In this document: piece after piece, positions 44,257 to 53,566 of the stretch
How the letters are laid out: each line of letters starts with the position of its first letter
Numbering within the stretch: position 1 is the first letter of the stretch
Source of the DNA: Putridiphycobacter roseus
GTDB lineage: Bacteria; Bacteroidota; Bacteroidia; Flavobacteriales_D; Crocinitomicaceae
Direction: 5' to 3'
DNA: 64,000 nt
Assembly: GCF_003234935.1 (NCBI RefSeq)
Contig: NZ_QKSB01000001.1
Span: 496,001-560,000, forward strand
Made by a program: the position numbers and the translations under genes
The notes under the pieces: model-generated
What the model saw: the letters and a program-made list of their open reading frames with translations, nothing else
Database searches by the model: none
What the model was told of the DNA's origin: nothing

Positions 44257-44757
44257 TTATAATTTTAAAACTTTTACTAACCACAGTTTAATTTCTGCCA
44301 CATCTGTCTCCACCTTAGAAAGATCAGAAGCACCAGTTATGCCATTTACGCCTGCTATGGCATTGTCTCCCGCAGCAGATGTTGCCATGACAAACATTTT
44401 TTTCTCATCATAATACTTTTCAATAAAATCAGCGGTATTTTTCTCTGGACTAAATTTCTCCCATGTGTGTATTAGAATAATTGCATTCCAATCCGCAGGC
44501 TCAACCGTTTTTAAATCTGTTGCATCTATAACTTTAAAATAAATGGTATCAAAAACTTCATCTTCCAGAACCCCCTTTACTACTTCTTTTTTAAAATCAC
44601 TTCCCTGCGTGACCACTAAAACTTTTAAATTACTTGCTTTATCTCCTTTTTCAAAAACAGCTACAACGCCCATAGAATAAGTCACACTAAACCAAGCTAA
44701 AAAAAGGAAGAACAGTACCAATACAGAAAATACACCAATAATAATCTTCTTTTTCAT
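44257..44757 (-). CDS. Membrane-anchored flavodoxin-like protein
   Basis: A 166-residue protein with one N-terminal transmembrane anchor (IIIGVFSVLVLFFLFLAWF). The rest has an alpha/beta pattern (LKVLVVTQGSDFKKEV, WNAIILIHTWE, KMFVMATSAAGD) suggestive of a flavodoxin-like or related Rossmann-like fold facing outside. I cannot name a function. ATG 44757 starts the anchor; the open frame 35 codons further upstream lacks a sensible N-terminus. It lies 11 nt before the flavin reductase gene, so they are likely co-transcribed. Confidence 0.65.
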   Translation of the reverse strand: MKKKIIIGVFSVLVLFFLFLAWFSVTYSMGVVAVFEKGDKASNLKVLVVTQGSDFKKEVVKGVLEDEVFDTIYFKVIDATDLKTVEPADWNAIILIHTWEKFSPEKNTADFIEKYYDEKKMFVMATSAAGDNAIAGVNGITGASDLSKVETDVAEIKLWLVKVLKL

Positions 44758-45048
44758 TTTCTTTGAAATATGTAATAAAGGTAAGGCGGGAATACGTATA
44801 AGGCAATGACTAAGGTCAGCTTTATCACCCCCCTCTCTCGTTACATAAAATTTAATGGACATGCAATGGTTTAGTCGTGACTGGTAATTCTACAAGCCCT
44901 ATTTTTAACCATTTTTAAAACAAGTTAGAAAATTCAAGATTAATTCATTAGATTTGATTTACTTGCTGTTAGCCTATGTTTTCCACTGTATATAAAAATA
45001 GGCCTCAAACGAACTAAACTTTAACATCCTAAAAAATTAGCCTCCATC

Positions 45049-46740
45049 ATGCGTAAAACTAAACACTTCTATCCCCTTGTTTTCATGCTATTTTTACTAG
45101 GCTCTTGTTCCATATTCGGCATTCATTTTGAAGTTCACAATCCAAACCATTCGGGAAAAACACCTCATTTTTCGAAAGAAACAATTCTATTGGGTGAATT
45201 ATCCAAATACAGAACTTGTTTTGATGTATTTTATTACGACTTAGCCCTAGACATTGCCCCAGAAAGCAAATCTTTAAACGGGACAGTAGAAATTCACGCT
45301 GAAGCTTTAACAGATTTTGACACGCTTCAAATTGACCTGCACCACAACTTTGAAATAACAGCATTAGTTGAAATTGAAAGTAAGCGTTCTTTAAAATATT
45401 TCCGACAAAAAAGAGCGGTATTTGTATTACTTTCTAAACAAAAAAACGAAAAATTCAGTTTGAAAATTGCTTACAACGGCAAACCCATCAAAGCTAAAAA
45501 AGCACCATGGAAAGGTGGATTTGTCTGGAAAAAAGACAAAGAAGGCAACCATTGGGATGGTGTAGCTTGTGAATCTATTGGTCCAAGTATCTGGTGGCCA
45601 TTAAAAGACCATGCTTCAGATGAGCCCGACAGTATGCGATTACATTATACCGTACCTAGCGACTTAATGGCAATTGGAAACGGACAATATAAAGGAAGCA
45701 CCACTGTAAATAACAAGTCAACCTATAATTGGTTTATCTCTTATCCAATTAACACTTATAATGTATCCCTTTATATTGGAAAATTCAAATTGATACAAGA
45801 AACATATAAAGGAATAAATGGGAAGTCACTTGCCATATCCCACTATGTACTAGAAAAAAATTATGAAAAAGCGAAAACTCATTTTAAACAACTACATAAA
45901 CATTTGGCTTTATACGAAAAAAGATTTGGCGAATACCCTTGGTATAATGATGGTTTTAAATTGGTGGAATCTCCATACCCAGGAATGGAACACCAAACAG
46001 CAATAGCGTATGGTAATGGCTATAAAAATGATGCCGACTTTGAAACGGATTATATTATTTTGCACGAAACGGCACACGAATGGTGGGGAAATAGTGTTAC
46101 AGCAAAAGACTTAGCACATGTCTGGTTACAAGAAGGCTTTGCTACCTATGCTGAAGTTTTATATTTTGAAGAAAAAGACGGCCATACACACTATAAAAAT
46201 GAATTACACTATAAAAGAATATTTATAAAAAATAAATACCCAATTGTGGTTTTAGAAGGCCGTAGGTGGTTTCATTATCGAAAAAATAGTGATGTTTATA
46301 ATAAAGGCGCATGGATATTACACTCCTTAAGAACACAGATCAACCAAGACAGTATCTTTTTTGACATCCTTCAAACTTTTTCTGAAAACAACAAATATAA
46401 AATAGTAGACTCTGATGATTTCATTCATTTGGTAAATGAAAAAACAAAGGATAATTATAACTGGTTCTTTAACCATTACCTATATAACAATGAAGCACCA
46501 TCACTTTCCTATTACATTTCCGACCAAGGCATCCTTCATTATAAATGGTCAAATACGCTTCCCGAATTCAACCAACTCAAACTCGGGCTAACTACCCAAA
46601 ACAAAGAATATACAATCACACCAACCCACAAGGTTCAGCAATTTACTTTACCAAAATCGGAAGATGGCTATTGGCATTTTAATTTTTCAAACGAAGTACT
46701 ATTTGCTATAATAAAAGACAAATCATTAATCAAAGCATGA
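45049..46740 (+). CDS. M1 family metallopeptidase (aminopeptidase-like lipoprotein)
   Basis: A 563-residue zinc metallopeptidase. The signal VFMLFLLGSC gives a lipobox Cys near residue 20, so it is probably an outer-membrane lipoprotein. The zinc site is HETAHEWWG followed 18 residues later by the second Glu in WLQEGFATYAE. The exopeptidase motif is GMEHQTAIAYG, a variant of GxMEN common in Bacteroidota. The C-terminal leukotriene-A4-hydrolase-type helical domain is short. It likely releases N-terminal amino acids from peptides in the periplasm. Its 290-bp upstream gap shows no other gene. Confidence 0.93.
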   Translation: MRKTKHFYPLVFMLFLLGSCSIFGIHFEVHNPNHSGKTPHFSKETILLGELSKYRTCFDVFYYDLALDIAPESKSLNGTVEIHAEALTDFDTLQIDLHHNFEITALVEIESKRSLKYFRQKRAVFVLLSKQKNEKFSLKIAYNGKPIKAKKAPWKGGFVWKKDKEGNHWDGVACESIGPSIWWPLKDHASDEPDSMRLHYTVPSDLMAIGNGQYKGSTTVNNKSTYNWFISYPINTYNVSLYIGKFKLIQETYKGINGKSLAISHYVLEKNYEKAKTHFKQLHKHLALYEKRFGEYPWYNDGFKLVESPYPGMEHQTAIAYGNGYKNDADFETDYIILHETAHEWWGNSVTAKDLAHVWLQEGFATYAEVLYFEEKDGHTHYKNELHYKRIFIKNKYPIVVLEGRRWFHYRKNSDVYNKGAWILHSLRTQINQDSIFFDILQTFSENNKYKIVDSDDFIHLVNEKTKDNYNWFFNHYLYNNEAPSLSYYISDQGILHYKWSNTLPEFNQLKLGLTTQNKEYTITPTHKVQQFTLPKSEDGYWHFNFSNEVLFAIIKDKSLIKA

Positions 46741-46965
46741 CAAATAATTTAAATAATAACCTTCGAAACATGCCATATTAATGATTATAAAAATTCAATA
46801 CACCATACCTAAAACTGACTTTACTATTGGCTTATATTTTTTAAGGTATACCGAATAAAACTAATTTCACCACTATTATTAATCCCGCTTTTCAATTAAA
46901 GTTAAATTATTACGTTATCTATAAAAAGCTAGAGTTCATCACTATTGGTATTAAATAATAAATAT

Positions 46966-47808
46966 ATGCAAGATAATTTTCATACAGCAATTCCAAAATC
47001 GGAAATCATCAGAAAATATATCGCTTATTATTATTTTCATGAATCCGTTTCAGAAACAGCCGTAAAATCCTTCTTTTATTACCCCCATTACAAAAATGCA
47101 TTGACCATTTATAAGGACTCCATTGTTACCATGGAGAATAGCTACACTACCTGTACAAAACCTGCTAAAGATGGTTTCTTTATTGGATATACACAAATAA
47201 CAAAACATGCTGCAAAAGCAATCCTTTATCCGCCATTCGATAAAATTGGCGTCGTTTTCCAACCCTTAGGTCTTAATAGATTTTTAAATGGAACATTCCA
47301 GGAATTAGTTAATTCGCCTATTCATTTAAACTTCAATCATTTTAAGAATGCTATGGAAGACACCTTATTGAAAACATTTGAAACTAAAGACATTGATAAG
47401 AAAGTAGCGCAATTAGATGCATTTTTCCTCTTAAACCAAACTAATTTTGAAGAAAAAAAATTAGAGCAAGCCATTACGCTTTTATTGACAAAAGAGCACA
47501 AATATACCGTAGCAGAGTTATCGGAGGTATTGTCAATTCATAGAAAAACATTATTACGTTTATTTAGAAAACATTTAAACTGTGCTACCATTGAATATAT
47601 CAAATTGATACAGTTCAGAAAAGCAGTTGAAACATTTCAAAGTTCAATCGAAAAATTATCATTAACAGATGTAGCTTATAAAAGTGATTATTATGACCAA
47701 ACTGAATTCATTCGTCATTTTAAACAATTAACGGGATTTAATCCTAAATCTTTTTTCAATAAGCTTTCGAACTATGGCGGTAAAGAAACTTACTGGACCT
47801 TTGAATAA
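46966..47808 (+). CDS. AraC family transcriptional regulator
   Basis: A 280-residue regulator. The N-terminal domain (residues 1-150) is of the DUF6597 sensor type (YYYFHESVSETAVKSFFYYP, IGVVFQPLGLNRFLNG). The C-terminal ~100 residues form the two helix-turn-helix AraC domain: YTVAELSEVLSIHRKTLLRL and LTDVAYKSDYYDQTEFIRHF followed by KQLTGFNPKSFF. ATG at 46966 is preferred over a TTG seven codons upstream. Its target may be the neighbouring protease or peptidase genes, but no operator can be assigned. Confidence 0.9.
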   Translation: MQDNFHTAIPKSEIIRKYIAYYYFHESVSETAVKSFFYYPHYKNALTIYKDSIVTMENSYTTCTKPAKDGFFIGYTQITKHAAKAILYPPFDKIGVVFQPLGLNRFLNGTFQELVNSPIHLNFNHFKNAMEDTLLKTFETKDIDKKVAQLDAFFLLNQTNFEEKKLEQAITLLLTKEHKYTVAELSEVLSIHRKTLLRLFRKHLNCATIEYIKLIQFRKAVETFQSSIEKLSLTDVAYKSDYYDQTEFIRHFKQLTGFNPKSFFNKLSNYGGKETYWTFE

Positions 47809-47898
47809 GCTTGATTTGTCCCAAAAATACAATTTTAGTTCACTAAACTGTTTTATATTTACCCAGTAAAAAGCATTAAAGCCAAACATCTTAAAGAA

Positions 47899-49356
47899 AT
47901 GAAAATCACATTACAATCTATCTTGTTTTTATTTGGGTTATTGATCAGCAATAATACCTTCTGCCAAGGTGCCATATCCTCTTTGGTAAATGACAGCCAA
48001 TCGAGTATTGAAAATAACCAGCCAACTTGTGGAAGTTACCATTACATGGAACAGGTGAATAATGAATCTAGTAATTACTTTGATCTCTCCACCCAATTAA
48101 TGCAGCAAATCAACGCATTAGTGTTGGACCAACAACAGAACCGCGCCTACGAAGATTTGTATGTCATTCCTGTCGTTTTTCACATTGTATACAACAACAA
48201 TCAAGAAAACCTACATGACTCTGTTCTATTAAATCAAATAACAATTTTAAACGAATGTTTTAGGAGAAAGAATGCCGACACCACCAATACCAGAAATGTG
48301 TTCCATCCCCTTGTTGGCGATTCAAAAATAGAATTTAAACTGGCAGATATTGATCCAGCTGGCAATCCAACAACAGGCATCACAAGAACCTCTTCTACGG
48401 TCAGCAATTTTGGTGGAATTCTTCCATATGGTGCATCTCAAACACAAGAGATTCAAGACTGGATAAACGACAGCTTATTTTACAACTTCTTTAGAATCAC
48501 TCAGTCAAGTTTAGGTGGCAGTGACCCATGGAACACAGATGAATATTTAAATGTTTGGATTGGAGATTTAAGAATTTTAGAACCACAGTTCAACAACTTA
48601 GAGGAATTGGTTTTTTTCGGTTTATCGACACCACCTTCAAATCATCAAAACTGGCCAGACTCCGTATTACAAATTACGGATGCTTATCACCAAGGTGTAT
48701 TGATGCATTATGTAAATATTGGCGCCAACAATCCAAATAGTTTACCAGCACCATACACAGCATACAATGGTTTAGTAAACAAAGGAAAAATGTTGGTTCA
48801 TGAAACTGGGCATTATTTAGGTCTAAGACACATCTGGGCTGACGGCGATTGCACAATAGATGACCACATTTCGGATACGCCACTAGCTAACAATCCAAGT
48901 CAATATAACTGCAACCCTTCTTTAAATAGCTGTGTGGACAATATCAACGGACAAGATTTACCAAACATGACCGAAAACTACATGGATTATTCAAGTTCTG
49001 ATTGTCAAAACGCCTTTACTATTGGGCAAGCAGATGTGATGCGTGCCGTCCTTGAAAATTTTAGAATAGATTTACCTACAGTTATTTCAACTGCTAGTAT
49101 CGCAGAAAGTAACTTATTAGAAAAGGTGATTATATACCCTAACCCAAGTAATGGAAATGTGTTTATTGACCTAGGGACAAATATTGAAAATGTGCAATTG
49201 AGCATATTCAATGGCGTTGGTCAGGTAGTATTAACGAAAAATTACGTGAAAACAAAAATCATTCCTCTTGGATTAGCAATAGAACCAGGCGTATATTTTG
49301 TTCAATTGAGTACAGAAAATGGTAAACAATGGTCGCAAAAAATTATTATTGAATAG
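47899..49356 (+). CDS. M43-family zinc metalloprotease with T9SS sorting domain
   Basis: A 485-residue secreted protease. The signal peptide is FLFGLLISNNTFCQ. The pappalysin/cytophagalysin zinc motif HETGHYLGLRH at residues ~299-309 is complete, and the Met-turn ENYMDYSSSDC follows. The C-terminal T9SS type A sorting domain starts VIIYPNPSNGNVFI. Such enzymes digest extracellular proteins or process surface proteins. It is preceded by the AraC regulator gene, which ends 90 bp upstream. Confidence 0.94.
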   Translation: MKITLQSILFLFGLLISNNTFCQGAISSLVNDSQSSIENNQPTCGSYHYMEQVNNESSNYFDLSTQLMQQINALVLDQQQNRAYEDLYVIPVVFHIVYNNNQENLHDSVLLNQITILNECFRRKNADTTNTRNVFHPLVGDSKIEFKLADIDPAGNPTTGITRTSSTVSNFGGILPYGASQTQEIQDWINDSLFYNFFRITQSSLGGSDPWNTDEYLNVWIGDLRILEPQFNNLEELVFFGLSTPPSNHQNWPDSVLQITDAYHQGVLMHYVNIGANNPNSLPAPYTAYNGLVNKGKMLVHETGHYLGLRHIWADGDCTIDDHISDTPLANNPSQYNCNPSLNSCVDNINGQDLPNMTENYMDYSSSDCQNAFTIGQADVMRAVLENFRIDLPTVISTASIAESNLLEKVIIYPNPSNGNVFIDLGTNIENVQLSIFNGVGQVVLTKNYVKTKIIPLGLAIEPGVYFVQLSTENGKQWSQKIIIE

Positions 49357-49574
49357 ATCAAAATGGACGGTCAATTGTAGGTTTCTTCCCTTAATTACAC
49401 AATTTCAATTTTATATTTCACTTAAACGAAACACTGCTGGAAAGTCATAATATCTCCTACATCTTCAACTTGGGTAAAATAGTAATTGAAAAAAAAGTGC
49501 ATTTCACGCAAAAAAAAATACCCTTAAGAAGTACATTTACTCGAACATTTCATACATTTATTAAAATTTTGATG

Positions 49575-50573
49575 ATGAAAAAATTATATATCTTAGGTAT
49601 TGCATTGCTTACAGGGCTTTCCATAAATGCACAAAACATATTAGTGATAAACGACAATGATAATATCACGCAAAACACCGACACTTTTTTAGCAGCACTT
49701 CAAGGGTCCGATTATTCAACATACACTTATTTCAATGCAATTGACTCTAATCAAATGCCTTCGAGTACTTATCTGCAAGATTTTGACGTGGTGATTTATT
49801 ATGCCTCTACAGATGGAATTGGATTAAACTTATGGGACAATGGCCAAGCGGGAAACACGGCTTTAAAAGGTTTTTTGACAGATGGCGGAAGGGCTTGGAT
49901 AATAGGGACTGATTTATTTTATGCCGGAGGATACACTAATCCTGAAACCTTTTTAAGCACTGATTTTACATATGAATATATGGGATTAACATCTTACAAT
50001 GTCCAGTCATATGGTGATGACGGTAATGTTGGCTTACCGCAAGTAGACCTGAACAGCAACGTTACTGCAAATTTTCCCGACAGTTTAATATGGACTTTTA
50101 GTACCGTTTGGTGGGCAGATGGTGTGACGGTTAGAAATGAAGGAACTGCCATATATAATATGGGACCAAGTAGTTATACATTAGCTGGTGAAACAGCCAT
50201 GACGCATTATCACGATTTTGCAACCAATGTGATGGGCACTTATTTCGATCCTGCCTTAATAAACACAGATCAAAAAAGAATTGATTTTATTAACGCTTCT
50301 TTAAACTATTTTATTGATTTCGATTTAGGAATTAATAAAAACAATACTGTCGAAAACCTAATTAAAGTCTACCCATCTCCTGCCAACAGCTATATAACGA
50401 TAGAAAGTAGTTTCGCAAAAAAACAAAACTATCAAATTTTAAATATCGCTGGTAAAGAAATGCTATCAGGCAACTTAAACACAAATATAAATACCATTTC
50501 CATTAGCGCTTTATCCAGTGGGATTTATTTTGTAAAAGCAGGAAATACGGTAAAAAAGATTATCATAGAATAA
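49575..50573 (+). CDS. T9SS-secreted protein with glutamine-amidotransferase-like N-terminal fold
   Basis: A 332-residue secreted protein. The signal peptide LYILGIALLTGLSINAQ fixes ATG 49575 over upstream starts. The mature part NILVINDNDNITQNTDTFLA, FDVVIYYASTDGIG and LKGFLTDGGRAWIIG resembles the ThuA/GATase1-like fold, without an obvious catalytic triad. The C-terminus is a T9SS type A sorting domain (KVYPSPANSYITIES). Function unknown. The gap before it (49357-49574) shows nothing else. Confidence 0.78.
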   Translation: MKKLYILGIALLTGLSINAQNILVINDNDNITQNTDTFLAALQGSDYSTYTYFNAIDSNQMPSSTYLQDFDVVIYYASTDGIGLNLWDNGQAGNTALKGFLTDGGRAWIIGTDLFYAGGYTNPETFLSTDFTYEYMGLTSYNVQSYGDDGNVGLPQVDLNSNVTANFPDSLIWTFSTVWWADGVTVRNEGTAIYNMGPSSYTLAGETAMTHYHDFATNVMGTYFDPALINTDQKRIDFINASLNYFIDFDLGINKNNTVENLIKVYPSPANSYITIESSFAKKQNYQILNIAGKEMLSGNLNTNINTISISALSSGIYFVKAGNTVKKIIIE

Positions 50574-50627
50574 TCCATATAAATGAAAGGGTAATGCACT
50601 AAAATACCAATCAAAAAAACTACAGCT

Positions 50628-50924
50628 ATGAAAACATTTGAAACGCTTACTGCCGCTATTGCTCAGCTTAAAAAAGAGGGATACACAACTGATTTCAACA
50701 TTCGACAAAATGGTATCCATTGTAAAGTAACGAATATTTTATTAAGCCCTAAAGAGTTTGAAATTGATGAGAAATATCATTTTGAAGACAATGACGATCC
50801 TTCAGATGCTGTTACGCTTTATGCCATTTCATCTGTCAATGGAAAAATGAAAGGACTATTAGTAGGAAGTTATGGTATTTATCAAGACGATTTCACCCAA
50901 GAATTGCTAGAAAAACTAAAATAG
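50628..50924 (+). CDS. Small conserved cytoplasmic protein of Bacteroidota
   Basis: A 98-residue protein (TAAIAQLKKEGYTTDFNIRQ, LLSPKEFEIDEKYHFEDNDD, GLLVGSYGIYQDDFTQELL). It belongs to a small family that many Bacteroidota databases label phosphoribosylpyrophosphate synthetase, apparently by error, since it lacks that enzyme's domains. The true function is unknown. A strong terminator follows at 50976. Confidence 0.7.
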   Translation: MKTFETLTAAIAQLKKEGYTTDFNIRQNGIHCKVTNILLSPKEFEIDEKYHFEDNDDPSDAVTLYAISSVNGKMKGLLVGSYGIYQDDFTQELLEKLK

Positions 50925-50975
50925 TAAAATACCTTATTTCTTGTAATTCACATTTTTAAATATTCGAATATTTAT

Positions 50976-51004
50976 AAAAAAGGAAGCTAATCACTTCCTT
51001 TTTT
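50976..51004 (+). terminator. Rho-independent terminator
   Basis: A perfect stem AAAAAAGGAAG / CTTCCTTTTTT with a 7-nt loop lies 51 nt after the stop of the small conserved gene. The following 51005-51377 holds no gene: it is AT-rich and has only a weak AACTC...GAGTT hairpin near 51220. Confidence 0.85.
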
Positions 51005-51377
51005 CATTGCTAAAAATCCCTTATTTTTTTCATGTCACCTGGCAAATATCCCCCAACCCAATCCCTAAAAAAATAGGACGTAAAAACCATTTATTTATAT
51101 TTTTTTTAAGACCAATTAATACCGGTAAATCAACTTGGGAAAAGGAACTTTATATTTATACTTAAAGGTATAAATATTCATACCCGCTACCCAAAATTAT
51201 TTTTCGAAAAGCCTCCAACTCAAAAAGAGTTTTCCTTAACAAAAAAGCCAATTCTTTTTAATCTGTCTTTATAAAAATAAAATCCGATTAAAACAAACAA
51301 GACTAACACACTCCTTAACTGCTCTTTAAAACATAATATAATTACACAGCAATAAAATAATTGCAAATTATTTTATA

Positions 51378-51440
51378 TAGAATGATTCTAAATAAAAAAA
51401 GATATTACATTTGCAAAACACTATTTAGAATCATTAAAAA
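51378..51440. promoter_or_regulatory. Paired Fur-like palindromes and -7 box before the haem operon
   Basis: Left of the hmuY ATG (51448) lies a perfect 13-bp palindrome TAGAATGATTCTA (51378-51390). A second site TTTAGAATCATTAAAAA (51424-51440) shares its half-site. The 13-nt blocks 51381-51393 and 51423-51435 are exact inverted copies of each other. Between them a -7 box TACATTTG (51406-51413) would place the transcription start between the two sites. The repeated TAGAATnATTCTA form resembles the 7-1-7 design of Fur-family operators, which fits an iron/haem operon; which regulator binds is inferred. Confidence 0.6.
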
Positions 51441-51447
51441 TAACGAA

Positions 51448-52665
51448 ATGAAAAAAAACTTACTTTTTGCAAGCATTTTATTAGCTGCAACCGCAAACTC
51501 ACAAGAGGTGGTTTCTGTTCAAGCAGGCTATACAAATCAAGCATATTACAGCTTGAATAATGGAGAAATATCGAACATTGTAAACAACGATTGGGATCTT
51601 GCATTTGAAACGGGGGCATTTAATACAGGCATTAGAATCAATGGCACATTAGACTGGTCAGTTTATACGGCTTCAAATGACACAACAGATTGGGCAAATT
51701 TGGACACAGCAGGTTTTTCAACATGGACTCCCTTGCACAATTCAGATTTATCGTGGAGCGAAGGCGCTTTTAATCAAGCCAACGACCCAAACAACCCATA
51801 CGACATTGGCTGGGGAATATACAACCCAACATCACACGCCATTACCGGAGACAAGATATTTGTATTAGAAGCAAGTAATGGAGACATTAAAAAACTTTGG
51901 ATTAAAAACTTAGTCAATGGCACTATCAAAATTCAGGTAGCCGACTTAGACAATAACAACTTAGTTAATCAATCCATTATCAAGGGAAATTATTCGGATA
52001 AAAATCTAGTTTATTATGCCATTGCATCAAACACTGTGATTGACCGTGAGCCTTTGGCTACCGATTGGGACTTAGTATTCACAAAATACATAGGAGAAAT
52101 TGCACCAGATACCTATTATGCTGTCACAGGCGTTTTAACCAATCCATACACAAGCCTATACGAGGCAAACGGCGATTTAGCGAGTAATTTAACTTACAAT
52201 AATGCCATTCCATTTAATACCGAAATCAATACAATTGGATACGATTGGAAATCTTATTCTTTTAGCGCAGGTGGATACGTTTTAGATGATTCCTTAGTAT
52301 TTTTCATTGAGAGTCAAAACGGAGATGTTTTTAAATTAGTATTTACCGGCTTTGGTGGATCAAGTACTGGTGATTTTGAATTTACATTAACTCAAATTGG
52401 GGCAGCATCAATAGCGTCTACTCCAGCAGCAAACGCTTTAAACATCTATCCAAATCCTGCAATCGACATCCTCCATATTGAAAATGCAAATAACATCCAA
52501 AGCATTTCAATTCTAAACATGAACGGACAAATAGTACGCGATCAAAACATCCAAAACCAAAGCATTATTCAATTCGACATCAATAATTTACCTAATGGAA
52601 TTTATGTATTAAAAGCAACACAAACCGACGGTTCTATTTACAATTCAAAATTTATTAAAAAATGA
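51448..52665 (+). CDS. HmuY family haem-binding protein with T9SS sorting domain
   Basis: A 405-residue secreted protein. The signal peptide LLFASILLAATANSQ begins at ATG 51448; a longer frame upstream has no sensible N-terminus. The HmuY-type core contains the typical repeated WDLAFE/WDLVFTK motifs, each ahead of strands, plus AYYSLNNGEIS. Haem-ligating residues are not clear. Unlike Porphyromonas HmuY, which is a lipoprotein, it ends with a T9SS type A sorting domain (LNIYPNPAIDILHIE...GIYVLKATQT), so it should be displayed on or released from the cell surface as a haemophore. It overlaps the chelatase gene by 4 nt (ATGA). Confidence 0.85.
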   Translation: MKKNLLFASILLAATANSQEVVSVQAGYTNQAYYSLNNGEISNIVNNDWDLAFETGAFNTGIRINGTLDWSVYTASNDTTDWANLDTAGFSTWTPLHNSDLSWSEGAFNQANDPNNPYDIGWGIYNPTSHAITGDKIFVLEASNGDIKKLWIKNLVNGTIKIQVADLDNNNLVNQSIIKGNYSDKNLVYYAIASNTVIDREPLATDWDLVFTKYIGEIAPDTYYAVTGVLTNPYTSLYEANGDLASNLTYNNAIPFNTEINTIGYDWKSYSFSAGGYVLDDSLVFFIESQNGDVFKLVFTGFGGSSTGDFEFTLTQIGAASIASTPAANALNIYPNPAIDILHIENANNIQSISILNMNGQIVRDQNIQNQSIIQFDINNLPNGIYVLKATQTDGSIYNSKFIKK

Positions 52666-53564
52666 AAAAATTAATTATTCTTTGCTTAGGCATCACACTA
52701 TTCTCCTGTAATTCCACTAAAGAGGAAAAAACTAAAGAAAACACACAAAAAATAGGTATTATTTTAGTTAACCACGGGTCTGTTTCAGAAACATGGAGAA
52801 ACATGTTATTAGACATGGAAGACCAAGTGGAAGCTGCGATTTTGAAAAACCCTTTGATTGGGGATGTGAAGACAGCCTTTATGGAATACAATGAACCTTC
52901 GATAGCTACCAGATTAAAAGAATATGATGCCGAAGGTTATACAGATGTGATAATTGTTCCTGTTTTCTTAACCGTTAGCTCGCATTATTCGCACGACATA
53001 CCAGTGATAGCTGGAATTAGTTCTGATCCAAAAATTCAAGAAGAGTTGGCTAAGGAAAAAATTGAAGTTTACAATCCAAAAGCCAATGTGACCATTACAC
53101 CGCCACTGAACTACACTACTTTATTAAAAAAGAATATTGAGCGTAGGGTAATGGCTTTGAGTGAGTCTGCAGAAAATGAAGCAATTTTATTGGTGGCATA
53201 CGGAGACGAACAATACAACCAACAATGGGAAGAAATGGTAGAAGAAATTGGAAAGTATTTAAAATTCAAAACAGGTCATGAAAGTATTGCATACGCATGG
53301 TGTGGACATATTGTAAGATATTCTTCGGAACCAACAACAGAAGGCATTGAGCAATTACTAAAATTGGAAGACAATGTGATTGTGATTCCAGTACTTGTTG
53401 CAAATGATGAGTTTTTCCAAGGTGAAATCATCCAAAACGGTGTAGATGCATCTTCAAACACTAGCGCTGTAAAATACAAGCAAGACGCTTTATTACCAGA
53501 TGAAAACTTAAATGCCTGGGTGATTGACATTACAAACCAAACAGTAGAAAACATCAATAAATAA
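52662..53564 (+). CDS. CbiX/CbiK-like chelatase lipoprotein
   Basis: A 300-residue class II chelatase-like protein. The sequence LCLGITLFSC gives a lipobox Cys at residue 16, so it is exported and anchored in a membrane. The two halves show the CbiX/ferrochelatase fold: GIILVNHGSVSETW (His of the metal site), IIVPVFLTVSSHYSHDIPV (second His) and, in the C-terminal half, LVAYGDEQYNQQWEEM and YAWCGHIVRYSSEPT. Cytoplasmic relatives insert cobalt or iron into sirohydrochlorin; an exported lipoprotein inside a haem-uptake operon could instead remove iron from haem or act on tetrapyrroles outside. KEE shortly after the Cys is a possible surface-export signal. It is 2 nt before the next gene. Confidence 0.82.
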   Translation: MKKLIILCLGITLFSCNSTKEEKTKENTQKIGIILVNHGSVSETWRNMLLDMEDQVEAAILKNPLIGDVKTAFMEYNEPSIATRLKEYDAEGYTDVIIVPVFLTVSSHYSHDIPVIAGISSDPKIQEELAKEKIEVYNPKANVTITPPLNYTTLLKKNIERRVMALSESAENEAILLVAYGDEQYNQQWEEMVEEIGKYLKFKTGHESIAYAWCGHIVRYSSEPTTEGIEQLLKLEDNVIVIPVLVANDEFFQGEIIQNGVDASSNTSAVKYKQDALLPDENLNAWVIDITNQTVENINK

Positions 53565-53566
53565 AA

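Noticed and set aside
46002..46150. GMEHQTAIAYG instead of GxMEN in the M1 peptidase
   Set aside because: This variation is common in Bacteroidota M1 peptidases and the zinc site HExxH-x18-E is intact, so activity is not in doubt.
50961..50970. Palindrome TATTCGAATA before the terminator
   Set aside because: A single 10-bp AT-rich palindrome is expected by chance at this length.
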